DNA of 14,210 nucleotides. It comes from an uncultured Propioniciclava sp. GTDB lineage: Bacteria; Actinomycetota; Actinomycetes; Propionibacteriales; Propionibacteriaceae. Positions 7,215 to 14,210 of this stretch are shown here, piece by piece. A program made the translations under genes and the position numbers. The stretch covers positions 1 through 14,210 of the forward strand of contig CALMPQ010000453.1 in NCBI GenBank assembly GCA_937872005.1. The letters run 5' to 3'. Each line of letters starts with the position of its first letter. Position 1 is the first letter of the stretch. A model generated the notes under the pieces. It had not been told where the DNA came from. It ran no database searches and worked only from the letters and a program-made list of their open reading frames with translations.

Positions 7215-7652
7215 TCAGCTGAGAGTCGTCCCGCAGGAGCCACAGAAGCGATCGCCCGCGCCCGCCTGCACGCCGCACTGTCGGCAGAAGGGGCCGGACG
7301 CCCCGTCCGTGCGCCCGATGGCCCCCAGGCCCCGGCCGTCGGAGAGGTAGGCGGCGGCGTCCTTGACCACCGGCATGGTCTCGCCGGCGGTGTACCGCGC
7401 GCCCGCCTGCATCCAGCCGACGTTGGCGGCCGCGAGGGCTCCCACGAGGCAGAACCCGCCGGCGGCCAGCCACAGGATCGGCCCGGGCCCGGTCATGCTC
7501 GGGTTGCTCCACCCAGCGGTGAACTGCGACAGGCGGGTTGCCACGAAGATGACGCCGATGACGCCCAGCGCGATGGCCAGGATCCGGGCACCGCTGCGCA
7601 CCTTCTCCTGCTGCTTCAGGCCCGGGCTGGGGGTGGGAGTGGGCAGGGTCAT
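7215..7652 (-). CDS. Small membrane protein with C-terminal zinc ribbon
   Basis: A 145-residue protein with a hydrophilic, Pro-rich start, two hydrophobic helices (about 22-39 and 57-77), a linker, and a C-terminal ribbon CRQCG...CGSCG (C123, C126, C137, C140) that should bind one zinc ion. This layout is common among uncharacterised actinobacterial proteins, and the ribbon probably lies in the cytoplasm. I recognise no specific family and assign no function. ATG 7652 has GAGGGTAG upstream at workable spacing. The gene is divergent from the symporter gene across 70 bp, and the phosphatase gene begins 72 bp downstream on the same strand with its own candidate promoter. Confidence 0.85.
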   Translation of the reverse strand: MTLPTPTPSPGLKQQEKVRSGARILAIALGVIGVIFVATRLSQFTAGWSNPSMTGPGPILWLAAGGFCLVGALAAANVGWMQAGARYTAGETMPVVKDAAAYLSDGRGLGAIGRTDGASGPFCRQCGVQAGAGDRFCGSCGTTLS

Positions 7653-7692
7653 CGGGGACTACCCTCGTGCAACGGCGCCGTGCGTTGCGCCA

Positions 7693-7698
7693 GCGTAG
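7693..7698 (-). promoter_or_regulatory. Candidate -10 (TACGCT) for the zinc-ribbon protein gene
   Basis: TACGCT on the minus strand lies about 40 bp before ATG 7652, leaving a leader of roughly 33 nt that holds the GAGGG ribosome site. It sits close to the oppositely directed symporter promoter, so the two may interfere. Confidence 0.3.
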
Positions 7699-7710
7699 AC
7701 CCGCGCGCGG

Positions 7711-7716
7711 TAGTTT
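7711..7716 (+). promoter_or_regulatory. Candidate -10 (TAGTTT) giving a leaderless symporter mRNA
   Basis: TAGTTT is followed by 6 nt and then ATG 7723, matching a start of transcription at the initiation codon. No Shine-Dalgarno sequence precedes this ATG. Confidence 0.45.
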
Positions 7717-7722
7717 CACGGC

Positions 7723-9022
7723 ATGCGACGTCGCGAGCGGGTGGGGTTCTCCGCGGCCGGGTTCGGGCAGAACCTCGTCCTCAACGTGGTCACGCTGTTC
7801 CTGCTGGTCTACCTCGTCGAGGGGTGGGCCTGTCGACGGCCGGGATCGCGAAGGCCACTGCGATCCTCGGTGCCGCCAAGGTGTGGGACGCCGTGACCGA
7901 CGTCCTGCTCGGCCTCGTCGTCGACCGCACCCGGACGCGCTGGGGTCGGTTCCGCCCCTACATCCTCCTCACCGCCGCGCCCATCGCCGCGCTGACGGTC
8001 GCTCTGTTCCACCTGCCGCCCGGCTCGGAGGATGCCCGTCTGGCCTGGTTCGGCGTGCTCTACGTGTTGTGGTCGATGGCCTACACGCTGTGCGATGTGC
8101 CCTACTGGGCGATGACCAACGTCGTCACGACTGACGACGCCGACCGCACCCGCCTCATCGCGTGGGCGCGCACGGCCGGCGTCCTCGCCCTCGCGGCGGT
8201 CACCCTGGCCGGCGTGCCCCTCGCGCGGGCGCTGAGCTTCGGCCCCGTGGCCACCGAGGCCGGGTGGGGACGCCTCGCGATCGTGGCGTCCGTGGTCGGG
8301 ATGGGATTGTTCACGCTCGCCTTCTTCGCCACCACCGAGGAGGTGCAGGCAAGCACGCCACCGCCACTGCGCGAAGGCCTCGCCCTGGTGACCCGCAACC
8401 CCGGCCTGCTGTGGTTGCTCGCCTCGGGCGTGCTGGGCTTCGGGCGGTTCGTGCTGCAGGTCGGCGGCGTCGTGCTCGCTCTGGTCGTCTTCGGCGACGA
8501 GGGCTTCTTCACGCTGCTGGGCGCGGCGCTCATCGCGTCGATGGTGGTGGCGACCCTCGCCACCCCGGCGCTGCTGCGCCGGATGACCCGCAAGGCGTTG
8601 ATGATCGGCTCCAGCGCGGTCGCCGCGGCCGTCTACCTGGTGCAGTGGTTCGTGGGGTACGCCGTCCTGCCCGCGGTGATCGCGTGCGTGGCGCGACCGG
8701 CCTGCTGCTGGGCGTGTTCATGGTCACTCAGACGACCATGATCGGGGATGCCGCCGACGACGGCGAGCGTCGCACCGGCCAGCGCATGGACGGCATCGCC
8801 TTCGCCGGGCTGACCTTCGTGGGCAAGCTTTCGGGTGCCGTGGCGACCATCGTGTTCGGGTTGGCGGTGGCGGCGATCGGCTACAGCAAGGGCGTCCCGG
8901 TGACGCCGGCGATGCGCGACGGGTTGTGGGCGGCGGTCACGCTGGTGCCGGCGGCGTCGGTCGCGTTGAGCATCCTGCCCCTGCTGGCCTACCGCGTCCC
9001 CGAACGCGCTGCGACCGGTTGA
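7723..9022 (+). CDS. MelB-like GPH-family sugar:cation symporter, two frameshifts as written
   Basis: The gene is read in three frames: ATG 7723 to about 7824, about 7824 to 8692, and about 8692 to TGA 9022. One added base at each junction (a G in the GGGGTGGG at 7821-7828, and a G or C near 8691-8694) restores a 433-residue, roughly 12-helix protein of normal family length. The family signature follows the first junction: KVWDAVTDVLLG (53-64), then DRTRTRWGRFRPY (68-80). Asp56 and Asp60 correspond to the cation-binding Asp55 and Asp59 of MelB. The family imports oligosaccharides and glycosides with Na+ or H+ across the cytoplasmic membrane. The convergent alpha-mannosidase gene suggests a mannoside substrate (inference). 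Either the gene is decayed or, more likely, the sequence has missing bases. The stop lies inside the 3' end of the mannosidase gene. Confidence 0.85.
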
Positions 9023-11712
9023 CCGAGACCCGCAACGTCTTCAGCTCGAACGGCCCGAACCGCAGGTCATCGAGGTCGGCGGGGCTCGTCACGCGCTCGA
9101 GCAGGTCGGCCTCGTCGACGCCCACGATGGGCAGGGTGCTGGTGAGGCGTCCGGTCGCCGCGCGGCCCCGGGCCTCGTGGAGGCGCAGGATGAGGGCGTC
9201 CCCGTCCTCGGCGACCTTGACGGCCGCCAACTGCACGCCCGGGGCGTCCACGGTGAAGACCGGCTCGCGCGGAGCGGCCCGGCCCACCAGCACGGGCTGG
9301 TTGAGGTGGGCGGCGTGGGCGGGGGTGTCGGCGTCCTCGACCGGCCCGGCGTGCGGGAACAGCGCGTAGGTGAACCGGTGCCGGCCCTGGTCGGCGCTCG
9401 GGTCGGGGTAGATCGGCGCGCGCAGGAGGTTGAGCGAGAGGACGCCGTCCTTGGCCCGGTGGCCGTACTTGGAGTCGTTGAGCAGGCTCAGCCCGCCCGC
9501 CGCGTCGGACACGTCGACCCAGCGGTGGGCGCAGACCTCGTACTGCGCGCGCTCGACCGACGTGTCGTTGCGCGTGCTGCGCCGGTGGTGGCCGTACTGG
9601 ATTTCGCACGCCACCTCATCCGCCCACGGCGCGGGCCGGAACTCGGCGCGCAGCATGCGGTGCCGCTCGTGCCAGTCGACGGTGGTCTCGAAGGACAGGA
9701 AGCGCTGGCCGGGGGTGAGTACGGCGTCCTGGGTGAGGGTGGTGCGGCCGTGGCGGTAGTGGCTGCGCCGGACCGCGCGCGGCCCGTCGAGGAACGTCTC
9801 GACGCGGGTCGGCCGCAGCACATCGGTGGGGCGGTCGAGGTAGTCGGCGTTGATGTCCCAGGCGTCGAAGTAGCTCCAGGGGTCGCGGTGCACGACGAGC
9901 CGGTTCAGGCCCTCGCCGGCGTGCTCGATGCCCGTGGCCAGGTCGACCAGGGAGGTCGGCTCGCCACCCGGCCCCACGTGGCCCGCAGGTGCTCGTTGCT
10001 GAGCGTGTCGGCGGTGACGCGCGCCGACTCCCCGCGCCACGGGGTGCAGGACGCCGTCGCGAACGGTGCGACCGCGTAGGCCCACCAGCGGTCCTCGGCC
10101 CGGACGAAGCCCGCGCGAGGCGTGGGCAGCGTGTTCGTGACGGTCGGTGACTCGGCGGCACCGGCGAGGTGTTCGTCGATGAGCGCGGTCAGCGCGTCGT
10201 GGATCTCGGCGTAGCGGGGCTCGGCCTCGTCGTGGACCCGTGTGATCGACGACCCGGGCAGGATGTCGTGGAACTGGAACAGCAGCAGGTCCCGCCACGC
10301 CGCGTCGAGGGCCGCGCGCGGGTAGTCGCCGCCGGCGGCCCAGGCCAGGGCGGCGAGGTGTTCGAGGTCGTGGAGTCGCTCCTCGACGCGGCGGTTCCAC
10401 CGCTTGGTGGCCGCCTGCGTGGTGAACGTGCCCTGGTGCTTCTCGAGATAGAGCTCGCCGCGCCAGACCGGCAGCGCATCGCGGTGGGTGGCGAGCCGGG
10501 TGAAGAAGTCGGCCGACGTGCCGTACGCGACGCGCGGGAAGCCCTCGAGCGAGCCCAGGCGCCTGACGAGCTCCAGGTGGGTGCGGCCTGGCCCGCCCCC
10601 GCCATCGCCGGTGCCGAACAGCAGCAGGGCCTCGGGGGCGGCGTCCCGCTCGGGGTACTTGGTGGTGAGGTCGACCAGCGACAGGGGCGTGGCCGAGGAG
10701 TTGTAGGTGCCCTCCGGTGGCATGTGGACGAGCACCTGCGAGCCGTCGATGCCCTCCCAGACGAAGCTGCGGTGGGGGAAGTCGTTGTGCTCGTTCCAGC
10801 TCAGCTTGATGGTGAGGAAGTTGGACATGCCCGCCTTGGCGAGGAGCTGCGGGAGGTTGGCGTTGTAGCCGAACACGTCGGGCAGCCAGCAGGTCTCCAT
10901 GAGCCGCCCCACGTGCTGCTCGAACCAGCGCTGCCCGTACAGCGCCTGCCGCACGATCGACTCCCCCGAGGGCAGGTTCATGTCGGGTTCGACCCACAGC
11001 CCGCCCTGGGGTTCGAGGCGTCCGGACGCCGCGGCCTCCCGTACCTGCGCGAACAGGTCGGGGTGCTCCGATGCCAGCCACGCCCACTGCTGCGGCTGGG
11101 AGCTGCCGTAGACGTAGTCGGGGTCGGCGGCGAGGTTGCCGAGCTGGTGGGTGAACGTGCGGCGGGCCTTGCGGTGGGTCTCGCGCAGGGGCCACAACCA
11201 GGCCAGGTCGAGGTGCCCGTGGCCGATCGCGGTGACGCGCACGGGGGCACCAGCTTGCCGTTGAAGCCGGCGTCGAACCACAGGTCGAGGCGGCCGCCGG
11301 GGGCGAGCTCGGGGGTGACGGCGAGGGCGGTCTTGCCGCGCGCGGCGCCGAGCTGCTCGATGGGCGTCACGCGGCTGGACACGGCCCCAACGGGGGTGCC
11401 GTCGGGCAGCAGCACCATCGCCTCGCCGTCGAGGTCGGCGATGAGAACCGGCCGGGTGCCCGGCGGGGCGGTGGGGACGTCGGCCGTGACGTGGAACCAG
11501 GCGCACGTGAAGGCGGTGCCCCACACGGTCCCTCGCCGGGCCGCTCGGTGGGGCAGGGTGAGGCGCTGGTCGAACGGCACCGGTTCGTCGGAGGTGGCGA
11601 TGGTGGCCCCGACGGCGGCCAGGGGCGTCGTGATCGCAGCGCGGAGCCGGCGCAGTTGGGCGAGCAGCCACGGGTGGCGGGCGATGGAGAGCTCGGCGAT
11701 CTCGAACGGCAT
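8937..11712 (-). CDS. GH38 alpha-mannosidase, two frameshifts as written
   Basis: Three frames together encode a glycoside hydrolase family 38 alpha-mannosidase of about 925 residues. Junctions lie at the G5 run 11243-11247 and the C4 run 9972-9975; adding one base to each gives a continuous frame. The protein starts at ATG 11712, preceded by GAAGGA. In the repaired protein the zinc ligands are H167 and D169 (GHGHLDLAWLWP), D279 in CWLPDVFGY, which is also the family's nucleophile, and H482 in QFHDILPGS. The C-terminal beta-rich domain is present, ending near FELKTLRV. No signal peptide is seen, so it is probably cytosolic and acts on imported mannosides. The last 30 or so residues are low-complexity and antisense to the symporter 3' end; a further missing base near the end would give an earlier stop at 8989. 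Confidence 0.9.
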
Positions 11713-11745
11713 GTCCTGATCCTTCCGTCCCGCCGACGATCCCGC

Positions 11746-11751
11746 TAGCGT
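11746..11751 (+). promoter_or_regulatory. Candidate -10 (TAGCGT) for the formate dehydrogenase gene
   Basis: TAGCGT lies in the 69-bp divergent gap, 30 bp before ATG 11782. Transcription from about 11758 would leave a short leader containing the GGGAGG ribosome site. Confidence 0.4.
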
Positions 11752-11770
11752 GGCGACCACGTCGGACGCA

Positions 11771-11776
11771 GGGAGG
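11771..11776 (+). promoter_or_regulatory. Ribosome-binding site selecting ATG 11782
   Basis: GGGAGG ends 5 nt before ATG 11782. The in-frame GTG at 11776 overlaps this site, so it is unlikely to be the true start. Confidence 0.65.
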
Positions 11777-11781
11777 TGGGC

Positions 11782-14210
11782 ATGGTCAAGCGGTTGCTGG
11801 GTTGGCCCGTGCTGCGCCAGCTCTCCACCGGCGACTGGCTGGGCCGCGGCCCGGCGGTCACCTCTCCACGAACGGACGCCGCGGGCGCGCGCACCTCGAC
11901 CGCCGACCGGGTCGTGCAGAGCGTCTGCCCCTACTGTGCGGTGGGCTGTGGCCAGCGGATCTTCGTGCGCGACGAGGAGATCATCCAGATCGAGGGCGAT
12001 CCCGACTCGCCCATCAGCCGCGGCAGGCTGTGCCCGAAGGGGTCGGCGTGCGAGCAGTTGGTGAACTCGCCCCGGCGCGTGACGACGGTGCGCTACCGGC
12101 GCCCGTTCGGCACGCAGTGGGAGGACCTCTCGCTCGCCGAGGCGACCGACATGATCGCCGACCGGTTCGTGTCCGCGCGGCACGACTACTGGCAGGCCGA
12201 GGACCCCGACGGCAACCGCCTCGACCGCACGATGGGCATCGCGTCGCTGGGCGGCGCGACGCTGGACAACGAGGAGAACTACCTCATCAAGAAGCTGTTC
12301 ACGGCGGCCGGCGCGATCCAGATCGAGAATCAGGCGCGGATATGACACTCCGCCACGGTCCCCGGTCTGGGGGCCTCGTTCGGGCGGGGAGGCGCCACCC
12401 AGTACCTCCAGGACCTCGCGGAATCTGACTGCATCGTCATCATGGGCTCCAACATGGCCGAGTGCCACCCGGTGGGCTTCCAGTGGGTGACCGAGGCGAA
12501 GCTGCGCGGGGCGCGGGTGGTGCACGTCGACCCGCGGTTCACGCGCACGTCGGCGCAGGCTGATCGGCACATCCCGATCCGGGCAGGCTCCGACATCGTG
12601 CTGCTCGGGGCGCTGGTCAACCATGTGCTCACCAACGAGCTGTGGTTCCGTGAGTACGTGCTCGCCTACACCAACGCCACGTCGGTGATCTCGGCCGACT
12701 TCGTGGGTGCCGAGGACCTCGACGGGATCTTCTCGGGCTACGACCCCGAGTTGCGCGAGTACGACCCCTCCTCGTGGGCCTACGCCGAGGAAGGGGGCGG
12801 CACGGTGCCCGACGACCCGCCCGACCCCGACGTGGCCGAGGGGCAGTCCTACGGCGAGGGCGGACTGCCGCTGGAGAACCACCGCATCCGCAAGGACCCG
12901 ACGCTGACCGACCCGCGCTGCGTGCTCAACCTGCTGCGCCGCCACTACGCGCGCTACACCCCCGAGCTGGTCGCCGAGACCTGCGGCATCAGCGTCGAGG
13001 ACTTCGCGTACCTCGCCGACTCGATCACCGCGAACTCGGGGCGCGAGCGCACCACATCCTTCTGCTACGCGGTGGGCTGGACGCAGCACTCCTCGGGCGC
13101 CCAGGTCATCCGCGCCGCGGCCATCCTGCAGCTGCTGCTGGGCAACATGGGACGCCCCGGCGGCGGCATCATGGCGCTGCGCGGTCACGCGTCGATCCAG
13201 GGCTCCACCGACATCCCGACCCTGTACAACCTGCTGCCCGGCTACCTGCCGATGCCGGCGGCGGGTCGGACGGCCACGTTGGGGACGTACCTGGACGCCA
13301 TCTCGAGCAAGCGCCAGAAGGGCTACTGGGCCAACGCGGATGCGTATGTGGCCTCGCTCCTGAAGGCTTGGTTCGGTGACGCCGCCACGCCCGAGAACGA
13401 CTTCTGCTTCGACCACCTGCCCAAGCTGACCGGCGCCCACGGCACCTACCAGACCGTGCTCTCGATGCTGGACGGCGGGGTGGCCGGCTACTTCGTGCTC
13501 GGCCAGAACCCGGCGGTCGGGTCAGCGCACGCGCGGTTGCAGCGGCTCGCCCTGGCCAAGCTCGACTGGCTCGTGGTGCGCGACCTGCAGCTGATCGAGA
13601 CCGCGACCTTCTGGAAGGACGCCCCCGAGATCGCCACCGGCGAGTTGGTGACCGAGGACATCGGCACGGAGGTGTTCTTCCTGCCCGCGGCGTCCTATGC
13701 CGAGAAGTCCGGCACGTTCACCCAGACCCAGCGGCTGCTGCAGTGGCGGCATCAGGCGGTCGCCCCGCCGGGCGACTGCCAGAGCGAGCTCGACTTCTTC
13801 CACGTGCTGGGCCAGAAGATCCGCGCGCGGCTGGCCGGGTCGACCGACCCCCGTGACCGCCCCCTGCTCGACCTGACCTGGGACTACCCGGTCGACGAGC
13901 ACGGCGACGTCGACCCCGAGGCGGTGCTGCGCGAGATCAACGGGTACGACGGGTCGGGGGAGCTGGTCGACACCTTCAACCAGCTGCGCGCCGACGGCTC
14001 CACGAGCAGTGGCTGCTGGATCTACGCCGGCGTCTTCGCCGGCGACGTCAACCGCTCGGCCCTGAGGGTGCCCGGCGGGGGAGGTGGACGGACGGCGTCC
14101 GAATGGGGCTGGGCGTGGCCGGCGAACCGCCGCGTGCTCTACAACCGCGCCTCAGCCGACCCCGACGGGCGCCCGTGGAGTGAGCGCAAGAAGTTCGTCT
14201 GGTGGGACGA
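11782..14210 (+). CDS. fdhA: Formate dehydrogenase alpha (catalytic) subunit, selenocysteine-containing, FdnG/FdoG type (3' end beyond window)
   Basis: A molybdopterin enzyme that oxidises formate to CO2. The frame from ATG 11782 runs 809 codons to the window edge with a single internal TGA, codon 188, within NQARI-U-HSATV, the family's Sec-His active site. The [4Fe-4S] ligands are C49, C52, C56 and C84 (CPYCAVGC, then GRLCPKG). After the TGA come FGRGGATQY, the MGSN cofactor loop, GNMGRPGGG, and ALRGHASIQG, whose R467 matches the catalytic arginine of FDH-H. GWAWPANRRVLYNRASAD near 777-794 is typical of the long FdnG/FdoG form, which exceeds 1000 residues, so about 200 or more are missing. 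The N-terminus lacks a twin-arginine signal, which suggests a cytoplasmic enzyme. Partner iron-sulfur and membrane subunits would be expected to the right. Function needs the SelA, SelB, SelC and SelD machinery, not in this window. Confidence 0.95.
12343..12345 (+). other. In-frame UGA recoded as selenocysteine (Sec188)
   Basis: The TGA sits exactly at the catalytic Sec/Cys position of formate dehydrogenases, is followed at once by the conserved His codon, and both flanks are in one frame. The preceding codon is ATA, rare in DNA this GC-rich. A nonsense mutation or frameshift is unlikely because no base has to be added or removed. Confidence 0.93.
12346..12392 (+). promoter_or_regulatory. Bacterial SECIS element (selenocysteine insertion hairpin)
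   Basis: The upper stem pairs 12357-12363 with 12369-12375 (7 bp, one G-U) and closes a GGUCU loop (12364-12368). A lower stem pairs 12348-12354 with 12383-12389 (7 bp, one G-U). The loop begins 18 nt after the UGA. From memory, Escherichia coli fdhF has the same GGUCU loop at the same distance, where SelB binds. The folding was done by eye. Confidence 0.82.

Noticed and set aside
7653..7722. Possible tRNA or small RNA gene in the divergent gap, considered because a Sec tRNA is expected somewhere in the genome.
   Set aside because: The gap is only 70 bp, too short for selC, with no cloverleaf pairing; it is accounted for by two promoters.
12343..12420. Apparent premature stop or frameshift splitting the formate dehydrogenase gene.
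   Set aside because: Both sides are in the same frame, the TGA is at the family's selenocysteine position, and a SECIS-like hairpin follows.
11716..13440. Long minus-strand open frame antisense to the formate dehydrogenase.
   Set aside because: It is a GC-bias shadow with Arg/Gly/Val/His-rich low-complexity protein and no domain. Only its continuation below 11712 is real, as the N-terminus of the mannosidase.

Overview
The window is GC-rich, densely packed bacterial DNA with GTG as well as ATG starts, purine-rich ribosome sites and several apparently leaderless starts. Together with a DUF222/HNH endonuclease and a RecQ-like helicase fused to a phosphoribosyltransferase-like tail, this points to an actinobacterium, perhaps of the Propionibacteriales; the genus cannot be read from the sequence. 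No rRNA, tRNA, CRISPR array, insertion sequence or prophage was seen.

Layout. 1-2156 (-): RecQ-like helicase, C-terminal end cut by the window edge. 2284-2841 (+): NADPH-dependent FMN reductase, ending in a strong 12-bp hairpin terminator. 2992-4302 (+): Nramp-superfamily transporter lacking both canonical metal-binding motifs. 4352-5026 (+): six-helix membrane protein of unknown function, whose end overlaps 5004-6308 (-), the DUF222/HNH endonuclease. 6360-7142 (-): PtpB-like tyrosine phosphatase. 7215-7652 (-): small two-helix zinc-ribbon membrane protein. 7723-9022 (+): MelB-like (GPH) sugar:cation symporter, converging on and overlapping 8937-11712 (-), a GH38 alpha-mannosidase. 11782 to the right edge (+): formate dehydrogenase alpha subunit.

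The most notable element is the formate dehydrogenase. Its reading frame is interrupted by a TGA at 12343-12345 exactly where this family carries catalytic selenocysteine, and the frame continues unchanged for more than 600 codons. Directly downstream is a two-stem hairpin with a GGUCU apical loop 18 nt after the UGA, a convincing bacterial SECIS element. Ordinary gene calling would break this selenoprotein in two.

The symporter and the alpha-mannosidase probably form a module for uptake and hydrolysis of alpha-mannosides. As written, each carries two frameshifts. All four are repaired by adding one base, three of them clearly in short G/C runs, so undercalled homopolymers in the sequence are more likely than gene decay. 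The remaining genes look like unrelated housekeeping or accessory single-gene units.
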